64,000 nucleotides of DNA. Origin: Dactylonectria macrodidyma (Eukaryota; Ascomycota; Sordariomycetes; Hypocreales; Nectriaceae). The first letter of the stretch is position 1. Every line of letters starts with the position of its first letter. The stretch lies in contig JAGMUV010000043.1 in the NCBI GenBank assembly GCA_020744425.1, forward strand, positions 248,001 through 312,000, in the 5' to 3' direction. Position numbers and translations under genes: made by a program. The notes below the pieces were generated by a model. It was not told the DNA's origin. It searched no databases and saw only the letters and a list, made by a program, of their open reading frames with translations. Shown here one piece after another: positions 54,309 through 64,000 of this stretch.

Positions 54309-55833
54309 CGGAGGAAGAGCTCAAAAGTCCATGCCAACGCTAAAAATAACGCTAGCCAAATCAGGAATAGCATTACCCCTCTTAAATTGTATGAGTGAAT
54401 TCTCTAATCAATTCTTCTTCAATTTTTCCCTTCAAATAAAATGCCGTTCGATATTGCAACCCGGACTATTATACTGACTTTAAAAGCCCCTGCCGGGGCA
54501 GGCAAGTCTTCTGCCGAGGTCCAGGCTATGACCGGAATCCCTGTACGATCTATTAATGATATCTATCGCCGTGCCATCCAACGAGGCTTCCAGCCAAATG
54601 AAAGCCCCCTCCGTATTCATGACGAATTTGTCCAAGATGCCTCTCGCCCCGGCCGGCCTAGAAAGGACACGCCGGAAGCCCAGCAGCTTGTAATCTCGAA
54701 GGTTCGGCGCGATCGATACGGAAGGGAAAAATCGGCTGCTGATATAGCTGGGGAGGTTAGCGAAGAAGGGCTTGAGATCTCAAAGGCTACAGTCCAGCGG
54801 ATTCTTCGGGCAGCTGGCTTCCGTAAGACTAAGCCAACAAGGAAGCCTGGACTGACGAAGAAGATGAGAGACGAACGCCTTGCTTGGTGTGAAGCTCATA
54901 AGGACTGGACTCTCGAAGATTGGAAGAATGTGATTTGGTCTGATGAGACTTCCGTTATCTTGCTCCATCGCCGCGGCAGTTATCGGGTCTGGAGGCGTGC
55001 TGACGAACGTTTTGTTCGTAGTTGTATTCGTGAGAGATGGAAAGGGGCTAGCGAATTTATGTTCTGGGGCGCCTTTTCTTATGATGAGAAAGGCCCTTGC
55101 TATTGCTGGGCACCGGAGACTGCAGCAGAACGGAAGGCTTCTGAGAAAGCGATAGAGACATTGAATGAAGAGCTTGAGCCGGAGAAGCAGCTTGAATGGG
55201 AGCTTTTAAATGGAATACGACGACTAGGGCTCCGGAACCTGCCCGGCAAGCAGCCTCAGTGGAAGTGGCAGAAATCAACAGGCAAGCTCTCTCGAGGGAA
55301 GGGCAAAGGGATCGACTGGTGGCGATACCAACAGATGATCTTAATTCCCTTGTTACTGCCTTTTGCGAAAGAATGTGAAAAGAAGCGGCCAGAGACGATC
55401 GTTCAAGAAGACAAGGCTCCGGCACATAACCATCATATCCAGCAACGGGTCTACGATCTTCATCAGGTCCGTCGGATGCTTTGGTGCGGTAATTCCCCAG
55501 ATCTTAATATGATTGAGCCGGCTTGGGGTTATTTGAAGAGAGAGACTACGAAAAAGGGGGCTCCGAAGAGCCGGCAAGAAGCTATTCGGGCCTGGCAGGC
55601 AGCTTGGAAAGAGCTTCCACAAGAGAAAATACAGGCTTGGATAGAACGAATCCCTGAACACATCCAAAAGGTCATACAGTTAAAAGGAGGAAATGAATAT
55701 CAGTAGTGAATACCAAGAGGGTAGGAAGAAGAGGGACGGAAATGGGGGTTGAAAATGGATCTAAAGCTGACTATTTCCTTATTTGGCTAGCGTTGTTTTT
55801 AGCGTTGGCATGGACTTTTGAGCTCTTCCTCCG
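54309..55833 (+). mobile_element. Intact Tc1/mariner element with TA target duplication
   Basis: A 1525-bp element flanked by TA (54307-54308 and 55834-55835). The inverted repeats are about 53 bases long with one mismatch and start CGGAGGAAGAGCTCAAAAGT. It contains one uninterrupted transposase gene. Confidence 0.95.
54441..55706 (+). CDS. Tc1/mariner transposase, full length
   Basis: 421 residues, one exon. The N-terminal paired helix-turn-helix region (about 1-120) includes GIPVRSINDIYRRAIQRG, a GRPRK minor-groove hook and SKATVQRILRAAGFRK. The DDE core has WSDETSV (about residue 172), VQEDKAPAHN (about 322) and NSPDLNMIEPAWGYLKRE with the third acidic residue about 35 positions later. 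Roughly 85 residues, rich in lysine, glutamate and tryptophan, are inserted between the first and second catalytic blocks. This makes the protein longer than the common 340-residue Tc1 enzymes. There are no stops or frameshifts and the terminal repeats match, so the element may be active. Confidence 0.95.
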   Translation: MPFDIATRTIILTLKAPAGAGKSSAEVQAMTGIPVRSINDIYRRAIQRGFQPNESPLRIHDEFVQDASRPGRPRKDTPEAQQLVISKVRRDRYGREKSAADIAGEVSEEGLEISKATVQRILRAAGFRKTKPTRKPGLTKKMRDERLAWCEAHKDWTLEDWKNVIWSDETSVILLHRRGSYRVWRRADERFVRSCIRERWKGASEFMFWGAFSYDEKGPCYCWAPETAAERKASEKAIETLNEELEPEKQLEWELLNGIRRLGLRNLPGKQPQWKWQKSTGKLSRGKGKGIDWWRYQQMILIPLLLPFAKECEKKRPETIVQEDKAPAHNHHIQQRVYDLHQVRRMLWCGNSPDLNMIEPAWGYLKRETTKKGAPKSRQEAIRAWQAAWKELPQEKIQAWIERIPEHIQKVIQLKGGNEYQ

Positions 55834-56789
55834 TACAAGGGCGGAGATAGCGGCAAGACCTGCCAATTTTGTTTGTTTGCAATGGTAAGAAACCTCGGGG
55901 TGACGGGAGGGGAGTGGCGAAAACAAAGCAAGGGTGGCAGGAACAAATTTTATCCGATTCGAACACGTGCTTCGAAGTCACCCGAGATCACGTTACAGTA
56001 AAAACGAATCGGGAAGGCTTGGCGTCAGATTTGTAGTCGGACAACCCCCTGTCGGTTCCCGGGTAGTAGTCCCCTTCACCTCTCGCTTCGCTTTCAGTTC
56101 CGGGGCACTACGACACAGCTACACGCCCATCGGCCCATCGTTTAACATCCAACTCGCGCAGATTGGTCCGCTAGCAAAACCACGAAAGCAATCGCGTCGC
56201 TCGTAACTTCAGCAGTCCTTCTGCTCTGGCAGACATGTCTGAACAGCCCACTCACCAGCTACACCATGGCCACTATCTCCAGCTATTTCGGCCCTGGCAG
56301 CGGTCGTCGTGCGGATCCTGATAGAGTTATTCTTGATCCAACGTATCTTAGCCCTTCCCAAACGACCCCGATGGAACCCTGATCGAACCCGATGAATCCA
56401 AGCGGAATGGAAAGCATTATGTTCGCTACTCTGTCCGGCAATAGGGTATGGTAGACACACAGTTCAAGAAGGACTCGTCTAAGTGGTTCTCGTACTGCTA
56501 TCTGCGCCAACTGCAACAGCGCCGAGGGAAATATGCATATTGGAGAAGCAAGTTGCTGGAGAACATAAATGAGAACTTATTTAAGTGCTTCAATAACTAC
56601 GCACAAGGGCACAATTCCAGTTCTACCCGAAATCTGCTTATTCAGCGGCTCATTTATTGTCCCAAAAGGGTAACAATATGAACTGGATCCGTTCTGGATA
56701 TACTGGAGGCTGCCTGTCCCCAAGCCTGGACTGGATTGGATCGAGGCTTGGATCCAGCTCCAATCCAATCCAATAACATCACTGCATTC
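55834..56789. other. No supported gene
   Basis: The first about 50 bases repeat no transposon end and are host sequence. 56690-56790 holds inverted runs of GGATTGGAT and ATCCAATCC next to the permease break, perhaps a small transposon remnant. Otherwise nothing is recognised. Confidence 0.5.
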
Positions 56790-57293
56790 GGCCAAAGTCA
56801 ACCAGCCAGTGATGTAACTTAGGAACTTAGAGCACCATCGAGGGGCCAACATGGCTACCCAGTGATACTGACCGCCGGAGGTGGGAGCAATAGAAACCAG
56901 CTCGCAAAGCGTGGAGAAGACGCTGAGGTTACCGATCCAGACGAAGATGAAGCCATACACGAGACCAGCAGGGCCGCCATTTGCCAGACCAGGGGCAAAG
57001 TTCATCAGCGTGCCTTCCCACGTCACGAGAATAGCACAGCTGAAGCCGAGGATGGTCAAGAAGCGAAAGTTCCGCTATTGGAGGCTTGAAGTCAGCTTTA
57101 CCGCCGAGGCGAGAGGACATTGTTGGAAGCCGGGGTGCCTTACCTTGAGTACAGACTTTTTGCCCAGCTTGGCCAATTGCTCGCGGTCCAAATCGTCGCG
57201 ATCAAACTCTTCGGCGGCATGTTCGACGTTGGGGTCCCGGGTCTTGCCCTGGCTCATGTCCCTGAGTTCTTGACTATCACTCTGAGTACTCAT
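56790..57293 (-). pseudogene. Amino-acid/GABA permease fragment
   Basis: N-terminal piece of an APC-superfamily permease (fungal amino-acid/choline transporter group) that would import small nitrogen compounds. Exon 1 is 57293-57144 and a 69-base intron spans 57075-57143. Exon 2 begins at 57074. An acidic cytosolic N-terminus (DRDDLDREQLAKLGKK) leads to FRFLTILGFSCAILVTWEG, helix 1 with the substrate-binding glycine region. The NGGPAGLVYGF helix and CELVSIAPTSGGQYHWVAMLAP follow, both typical of the family. Homology ends after YITGWLTLA near 56790. About 80 percent of the protein is missing. Beyond the break, repeats of GGATTGGAT suggest an insertion or deletion at that point. Confidence 0.8.
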
Positions 57294-59184
57294 TGTGAGG
57301 ATATGTATGCTCTGTGATATCAAGAACGTGTCCGGCGTGTGCCAGAAAAACAACCAGTGCAAACGAGCGTCGCAGAACACCTCGTGATAAGCAGTTGAGG
57401 TGGGAGATCTAAAAAGTCAATGGGAAAAACGACCTGCAGCCTGACATATGAATACAGCAAGGGGCCTATTGGTAAGTATCGTCCAAGACTGGCATGTTGG
57501 ACCCATGAGCTGGCCGGGGGGGGGGGGGGGGGGGTTGGCGCTCCGTGGGTCTCATGCAACTTGAGACTGACACACTGACCATCATCATCTTCGCTTCGAC
57601 AAGCATTCAGCGGATCCATACATTTCCGTGCTGCAGCAGGGTATAACTAGGGCGGAGTCTGTGCTCCGTACAGTGTTCTGTGCTGGAGAAGATCGGCAAA
57701 GAGTTTGCGGAGACAGTGACAGATGTGGCCAGGCCGCAGTGGATAATCTCATACTACGTGGACGGTGCAGTTTCTTGTGGGGCAACTTTAGAGCTTCTCC
57801 AGATTTGATTGGTACTATCAGGTTGACTTGGATTTCAGTCCTAGCTAAGGTATCGATGGGCTAAGTAGAGGGCTTGAAGGGCTTGAAGGGCTTGGAGGGC
57901 CTGGAGAGCTGTCATGCAACGTCGTGTCAAGTGGGCCGTCGAGTGCCCAGTTCGCTTCCGGCGGCGTCGTCGTAAGGTTCAGCTCATCTCCGTCCGGAAG
58001 AAAGAATCACTGCAGTCCGATGGTGGGGGTTTGGGGAGCTGGGGAGAACATCAAGGCTTGGGACGCACTGGCAAGGTTTCTGAACAGAACTAGCAAGGCT
58101 CTCGACGCCCGGCTGGTACCAGTGGGTGTGCTTCATGATGCTGGTCATGCCCATGCATACATTTCTCGATGGGCTGCTGCGGTACAGGAGAAACACTGAA
58201 ACAGGTATGTGACGCGCTGGCTGGTTTGCTGAAGTCCGGTAGGCTTCCTCTCCCTGCAGCAACTCAAGCTAGGTGGTTCTGGGACTGAGAAGACTCGGAA
58301 CTGCGGGAGCCAACAAAACTCTGTTGGTTCATGGCGCGACGACTGCCCTGCAATGCGAACGCTACCGGTGCTGTGGGAGCTCACCAAATTAACGCCTGAA
58401 GCGACATGCCGCAAATGCAGGAGGCTGGAGAAAGAAAAGAGTATCCAGGAGGCCGGTAGGGCAGCTTTTCCCGGTAGGGCACATTGTTATTCGCCTGGGT
58501 GAAACGGCAAGGGCGGTTTTGCTTTCATGTCTTGCCCTTTGATCATCAGCTGGATAGCTCAGCTACTACGTAGAACTTCTTCATGGCATGAGGTGTTTGC
58601 ACCACTTCCCGCACTGCAAATCAGTCCTTGCTTTGCCAAGATACTACCGGTACGGCAGTCATCCCTTGGTCGACTGGCAGCCCATTATAAGTGACTGATA
58701 CGTACGTCGTACGTAGTAAATGCCACCACCCTAATATCATCAGGGGCTTTTCATATGTCCATGCCCACCAGCCAACGCAATAAGCGCGATCATAATCGTT
58801 AACCCCAAACGCCTTGGAGTTTAGCAAATTTCATTTTTGCTATCCCAGCCCCGGTTCACAGAGTGAAATAGACGGCATCGGGAACGCCATGCCGAGCGGT
58901 TTCAAGCATCGGTACTAGGCGGCTGAGGGCCCGTCCACGCCCCAAGTCCCTTTCACAGTTGCCGTGCATGCCGCCTGACCCCGTCACTCGAGATCGATCC
59001 ATACTCGCAGATTTGAGAAACTGAGTGGGCCATTCAAGGTGAAGATGGCCTGAGTTCGTCTGTGGGTCGCAGTGGGGGAAACCCACATGGCATTAGAAGC
59101 CCTCGTTTGCATTCAAGTATTATCAGATTGCCTGGATCCGTCTATAGGAGCCTGCCCATGTTAAGTATCGACAATCAAAAAGGT
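57294..59184. other. No supported gene; includes a G19 homopolymer
   Basis: Almost 1.9 kb with only short unsupported frames. A run of 19 G residues lies at 57516-57534. 57865-57905 has a GGGCTTGAA/GGCTTGGAG micro-repeat. There are no clear transposon ends. Confidence 0.5.
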
Positions 59185-60630
59185 CTAGTTAGGAGTGATG
59201 GCCTTGCGTTCAATATCCACCCGCCATGTCTGCTCGACAAGCACCGTCTGGCTGGTGTGGCTTTGGCCATCCCACGAACGGCCGGCTTCACATGCCGTCG
59301 TGGTAGTGGGGGAAGTAGCCTTCTTCTTGCTCCCCCGATCTCTAGACTTGTCCATGTCGATCATTTCGTACTTTTGTCGCCGGTGAGAAGCGTTGTTGGC
59401 TATTGTGGTGACAGTAGAGATTCCGACAGCGGCATTCCCACGAAGACGGCTGGCTTGACCAGTGCCATACCCGCCACTCCTGCTTCTGCTGTTGCTGCCT
59501 CCGATTCCCGGAAGTTCGCTAGCCTTCATTTGTCCCGAATCCAAGCTGTCCATAAACGGCTTAAGATAGGGGATGCATGTTGTCATGACGCTCATGCACT
59601 GAATGACTTGTATTATGACGGTTGATCTCCACATGGAAAACATGGGATTATTCGAATCGGCCGCGCGTTTGTAGTAGTACATGTGACACATGGCGGGAGG
59701 GATAATTCTTTGCCGAGTTAGCTCAATGCTGTCCCAATGCACCCCTTTCATCGCCGTGTAGGAAAAGGGCAGGAGAATACGTACAAAATGCGGCTCCCAA
59801 AGACACCCATCACTAAGATTTTCTTGGACGTCGACGTTTTCAATTTGATGAACATCCTAAAAAGGATACCCGTAATGGCAAGATCTGTCACAATGTTGAG
59901 TCCATCCACGTAGACCCAGAATGCAAACTGTTGCAGCTGTCAGAAGAGTCTGCCATTTAGCAAGATGCAATCCAAATACGTCACCTACCTGATTGAAGCA
60001 CTGACCATTGATGTAGTCCCATGGCTCTGGAAGAGAACACTTGAACGCTGCGGCCAAGATTGAAGATAATGCCCAGAGGCCAATGACGCCTTCAGTGATG
60101 AAGAATGGGCGTCTCCGTTCTCGGGGCGCCATATCCCAGATTGCCCTCGTTGCGGAGAGTTTGGCCAACAGTAATGCGAGGATAAATAAAATGTCGGCAG
60201 CGTATGAGCCCTGTCGCGAGTGAAAATGAGTTAGTAGCCCTTGGACTTTTGGCACCTGCAGAACCGGTCTTGTTCATACCTTGAGGATGAAGGAGATCTG
60301 GTTTGTGGTAAGGACGTCGATCTTGCCTAGGCCATGGGAGCCTTGAGCGATGACAGCCATCGACTGTGCAATAACCATGATCTGCGGCAAGTCAGCAAAG
60401 CCACACGCTGCAACACCCGGCCCAACGAGAACCCCAGGGGCAAGACAGCATAGACCTACCGTTGACATAGCAACAAGGTAGTCATCTCCCTTGAGAGTCC
60501 TGATCGTAACTAGTCTCGTCGCTATCCGGGTGACAGCAGAGAGGATCGTGATAACCATCAGCAGCGCCCCAATAGCCCGTATGAGCGGCGCCTTGTTGAA
60601 GGGCGTTTCATGCTCCCGGGGCAGAATCAT
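59185..60630 (-). pseudogene. Fungal rhodopsin-domain membrane protein, one-base frameshift
   Basis: Second member of the fungal rhodopsin-fold family. Exons by frame and splice signals: 60630-60460, 60381-60280, 60210-59989, 59927-59786 and 59707-59185. Landmarks: LKGDDYLVAMST, SHGLGKIDVL, ISFILK followed by GSYAADILFILALLLAKLS, EGVIGLWALSSILAAAF, CFNQ, FAFWVYVDGLNIVTDLAITG, GVFGSRI, PPAMCHMYYYKRA and IPYLKPFMDSLDSGQMKA. The exons total 1160 bases, one short of a whole number of codons. The slip is located at 59818-59822, where exon 4 reads AAGAAATCTTAG although the family block ILVMGVFGSR continues one base out of frame. So it is either a recent pseudogene or an assembly error in a short A run. 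The tail is serine/glycine-rich. Confidence 0.8.
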
Positions 60631-62624
60631 GATGAAAGCAGAATGCGTACAATAAGCGCTCTTGTGGTGGCGCTAGATGGCGCGTGTGGTCGTAGACTCG
60701 AGGCCACACCGAGAGGTAAGGGATGGCACACATAATAAAAGAATAATAACTTCTCTTACACTCGGTAGGAAACAGGGAGCAATGATACACGTTGACGCCA
60801 CCGGGTACCGGGACGATGGAATGCAGATGCTGGAACGAGACTGTTGCTCTGGTGGAAGTCCGTCTGCTTGACTGCTTTGTTCTTTTTCTGCGAGCCAGGG
60901 AGTCGTCACCCAATGATGGAACTAGGAATGCCTCTAGGCAAACTCAGCTCAGGCATCGACGGCTTTCCCTAGTCGCTACTAGGGTATCAGGGATTCGAGA
61001 AGGACGCCGATAAGGAGAAATGCCACCTGACCTTGACTAATGATATGTTTTAAGGGCTAGGGCCACCGTCGAGACCGCCCCAGACCTTAGTGTAACTTCC
61101 GCAGCCGCTGAAGCTGCAGATTGTATGAAATGTACATTCTCTTGGACGGATCTAGGAAACCTAGTTGTGCCTATTATATACGTGTATATAGCTGGATCTT
61201 GCCGGTCCTGCCTTAGCTCAATCAAGTCAGCGTTTCCATATCTCTGACAAGGCCCAAGACACTTGTCAGGATGTCATTGCAGGAACCAGCCTGATTAACA
61301 AGCCAGCGGCGTAGTTTTCCGGTGCCCGATGTTGGTGTAGAACTCGACCCTTGCCCCTAGCTTAGCGGGTCGGTAGTTGGAGGGGCCAATTGTTGCAGTA
61401 GAGGATCTAACTGTCTTGGGTCGGTCGAACAAGAGCTCACTGGACGGCACCTGCCGCTGCCGGGTCGGGGCCTTCTTAGCGGGGCAGGGATGCCCAGCTG
61501 GCGGTCCGTGCAACGTACGGGAGCACAGGCAGGTTCAATTAGAAGCTTCGCAACTGTCACATGGGCAGTGCAAGCTGGACAGCCATGAAAGGCAGTCTCT
61601 TTTGGCGCGCCTGTCTCGGCTTCAATGAGAAACAAGGGGGCTCTCTTGCCGGGCACCCTCGCCAATGTCGCCATCGAACACCCCTCGGCCATTATCATAC
61701 TGGGAAGCGTCGGGTTGATGGGAGTGTTTGTGGTGAAGTCACCTTAGACTTGGAGTTCAACTAGAAGTCTCGCAACTGTCACAGTTTTATTGAAATGAAC
61801 CCTCAGGGTTTAGGTTGTTGGGATATTAAAAAAATAAAAATAAAAGCATCGTTGGATTGTGGACCCCTCTTGTCTCTGTTCATGCTGCAGGAGTAGGAGT
61901 CCTGCAGGATCATCGAAACGGTGAGTGTCTTGGGGGAAACTTCTCCTCATGGAGCGGAAGCTTCAAGATTTTGCACTGGGGGGGGAATTGTTTGGGTGCG
62001 TAGACTGGCCCGTGTCCCTTCTCCTTCCGCTTGCTTCTGCTAGTTATAGTACGTATACCTAGCGTTCTCCGACAATCTACTCAGCAATCTCGATACCAGC
62101 CACTGGCCATGCAGTACGCAGTGGCGTGTTGGACCCAGTGGTTCCGAATTAATTCTGCACAGTAGAAAAGAGGCCCCAAAGGAACTCTACGAGCATATGT
62201 ACATACTGTACTGTATGCACTAGACTATGTACGTGCGTACTGGCCCAAGTGTGGACCGTGTACGTTCTCTCGTCTCGCCTTTGTACCAAGCCGCCACCTG
62301 TCCCCTCACCCATGGACGATGTTTTATCATGCGGATGCTTCCATGTCCATTGCACAAGTGATCTATACCCTTCCTCGCAGATTTTCCAACGCTGCCACAC
62401 TCTGAAGCCGAAAACATGACGCCGAAACCTTGGAATCTCGAGTCCAAGAAATGGATTGCAACGCTACACAAGACGAGGGCGCTTTTCTCCGCGCGGTACG
62501 AACAACGCCCATAATTGAAAATACTACGTCACCCCATGCACATTGGAGCGGCGATGGGGTGCATGGGGTAGCCTCAGCCGAAGGCTGTGTGTCCGCCGGC
62601 CGGGAAGCTATTACTACTACTGCA
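60631..62624. other. No supported gene
   Basis: Two kilobases with only short frames on both strands, none with a recognisable domain. The first few hundred bases are the likely promoter side of the rhodopsin-domain gene. 61800-61850 is AT-rich with short A runs, and 61980-61989 is a G run. Confidence 0.5.
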
Positions 62625-63344
62625 TTATCTACGTACTGGTCCACTGCCATGGTCATTCTTGGTATTATGTGACATGTACGGATTCCGTGTGAGCACCTGT
62701 CGTTTCCTAAGCTCCTGATCCCTCATCTTCATCTTCATGCCATCCGGGGGAGACCGGTAGACCAGGTGATCACGATCAAATGGTGCATCCAACATCAGAC
62801 CCTCGAGCGTTTTCACGCGAGAGACAGCCACGTAGCTTAAACCAGTCTGAAAGTCCCGGCAGGACAGATCTGTAACTATCATGTCTTCGGTGATGCTTTG
62901 TGACTTGTGCACGGTAATGGCGTAGCATACGATCAGGGGAAACTGGGTGCGAGCGCAGAGAGTGGCTCCGATGAGGAATTCCCTCTCAACTGAGAGATTC
63001 GGGACAATCTTCTTGCCATCGGGGGTGGTCAGGAGCACCGGTCCGTTGTATTTGTCAAACTCCATCATGATAACACAGGGAGGGTCTTGGATGGGGTCAG
63101 CCCCGGGTGCCCAGCCGATGCCGTAAACAGTACCGGTACCGCGAGCGCCGTTGCAGAGGCCAACTGGCTGCCAAAGGTTGGATGTCAGCATCAGACGGGC
63201 GCCAATGCATATGAGAATCTGCTTCGCAAGGTTGCCCGCCTTATCATCGGGGGCAGCAGCCGCACCAGGGCCGACGTTCTTAACCTTGATCTGGACGACT
63301 GGCCGGCCGAGGCGATCGGCTAATCCAGTGGTTAGCCTGCACAA
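62625..63344 (-). pseudogene. PIF1/Helitron-type helicase, C-terminal part
   Basis: C-terminal helicase segment of a Helitron or PIF1-like protein. Conserved blocks in order: ICIGARLMLTSNLWQPVGLCNGARGTV (motif IV-V region), GIGWAPG, FPLIVCYAITVHKSQSIT (motif V, with the HKSQ signature) and LSYVAVSRVKTLEGLML (motif VI). The Walker A and B motifs and everything before them are missing. A stop lies in frame just upstream of 63344 and the bases up to 64000 show no matching helicase sequence. The end VYRSPPDGMKMKMRDQELRKRQ is typical of fungal Helitron termini, so a Helitron relic is more likely than the host PIF1 gene. It cannot be the missing half of the 3144-5549 relic in simple order. Confidence 0.75.
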
Positions 63345-63913
63345 CGACGACGATCACGGCCAGGGATACCTTTTCCAGGCTCATGAGGAACTGCAGAGAC
63401 GCCTAGTTGAGATATCGAGGGAGTCAGGGAGACAGCCTCCCCCGCACGGCGCCGTGAACGATGGTCGCGCTGTATAGCCACCTGCCTTGCCTTCGCCTCA
63501 GCCTTGGAGGCATCATCTTGTGAGTCTTTCCCACCCTTATGGAACCTAGAAGCCAAGTAAGAGTACTCAGTATCAGTTGTGCTGCTTGGGACAGTAGATG
63601 GATCAAAATTTGACGCGATTTGATCGGTCGTTGGCTGTACGGTCGGTGAGGGAGCAAGAGCGGAAGTTGCGCAAGCTTTGTTGGGTTGGTGGGATTGGCG
63701 TCCCCAGCACCACCTGCGGCTGGCTAATTGGCTCTCCGAATAAACTCCTAGCTATATGAAGTTGCCGTAGCTTCTCTGGCGATGTAGGCTGGGTTCCGGA
63801 TCTCTCGTTGGGAGGCGATAGGCCAGCATCTCCGTCGGCTCTCTTCGTGGCAGGTCTGCCAGGCAGTGGTGCTAATAATATGGCAATAAAGTAGTATATT
63901 GCAATATAACCCA
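63345..63913. other. No supported gene
   Basis: The bases between the helicase fragment and the terminal tandem array. Short frames only. No helicase motifs continue here. Confidence 0.5.
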
Positions 63914-64000
63914 TATGATATAGACTTTCTCATATTGTGACAATATGATATGAAGATTTTGATATTGTGACAATATAATATGAGGATATCCATATTGGCA
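63914..64000. repeat. 30-bp tandem array with internal dyads, continuing past the window
   Basis: Units start at 63914, 63944 and 63974, each 30 bases. The second is TATGATATGAAG followed by ATTTTGATATTGTGACAA. Each unit contains ATATTGTGACAATAT or a degenerate form, a near-perfect dyad. A related ATATTGCAATAT lies just before at about 63897. The array is cut by the window edge. Confidence 0.75.

Noticed and set aside
54116..54373. A hydrophobic peptide frame (minus) and its near twin at 55706-55888 (plus), suggesting a small membrane protein family
   Set aside because: Both are translations of the inverted terminal repeats of the Tc1/mariner element.
56445..56681. A 77-codon plus-strand frame near the permease fragment
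   Set aside because: No motif, opposite strand to the only recognisable gene, and composition like non-coding DNA.
1..64000. Strong repeat-induced point mutation across the repeats
   Set aside because: Long repeat ORFs remain open and the lesions found are mostly indels. The one nonsense change checked (tryptophan TGG to TGA in LINE C) is not in a CpA context. A genome-wide dinucleotide index would be needed to decide.
1..64000. CRISPR arrays, bacterial operons, tRNA or rRNA genes
   Set aside because: None fit. The sequence is fungal, the only regular short array (63914-64000) has no spacers, and no complete tRNA cloverleaf or rRNA segment was recognised by eye.

Overview
The window looks like the chromosome of a filamentous ascomycete (Pezizomycotina). 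Introns are about 44-80 bp with GT..AG ends, two genes encode fungal rhodopsin-fold membrane proteins, and the repeats are typical of these fungi: Tad1-type LINEs with overlapping ORF1/ORF2, hAT, pogo/Fot and Tc1 elements, copia and Helitron relics. Roughly two thirds of the 64 kb is transposable-element DNA. No species can be named from the sequence. Several long ORFs are duplicated at near identity without visible C-to-T decay, so repeat-induced point mutation looks weak or recently inactive here.

Layout. 1-3058: hAT-1, almost intact, cut by the left window edge. 3144-5549: N-terminal relic of a Helitron protein. 6018-6716: MYND-finger gene. 9425-10735: intact five-exon rhodopsin-domain gene. 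12083-28018: a deep nest. Tad-type LINE A is flanked by a (TAG)n target duplication. Two related piggyBac-like (DDE_Tnp_1_7) elements sit inside it. The first carries a 143-bp solo LTR and the second carries the complete LINE B. 28402-33943: LINE C, minus strand, intact ORF1 and broken ORF2. 34648-40109: LINE D, a sister of LINE B, again with an intact ORF1 and a broken ORF2. 40385-44330: a divergent pair of apparently intact host genes, a five-exon CocE-type hydrolase and a single-exon medium-chain reductase. 44600-55833: a mosaic made of a Tc1 relic, the 3' end of a copia element, a truncated pogo/Fot element, an intact hAT-2, a truncated hAT-3 within a cysteine-rich Helitron-like ORF, and an intact Tc1/mariner element with TA target sites. 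55834-64000: gene relics (amino-acid permease fragment, frameshifted rhodopsin gene, PIF1/Helitron helicase C-terminus) and a 30-bp tandem array running off the right edge.

How the parts work together. The LINEs couple ORF1 and ORF2 through overlapping stop and start codons. They end in short tandem tails that differ between copies. Insertion order follows from which element interrupts which: LINE A is oldest, then the two piggyBac-like elements, then the solo LTR and LINE B. LINE B, hAT-2 and the Tc1/mariner at 54309-55833 keep full-length ORFs and may encode working enzymes. The hydrolase/reductase pair shares one intergenic region and is the most likely functional island between the repeat blocks.

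Most notable: the two piggyBac-like elements appear to duplicate only AT inside TATA rather than TTAA, and the LINE B/C/D family keeps an RNase H-like domain that lacks three of four catalytic acidic residues even in its intact copy.
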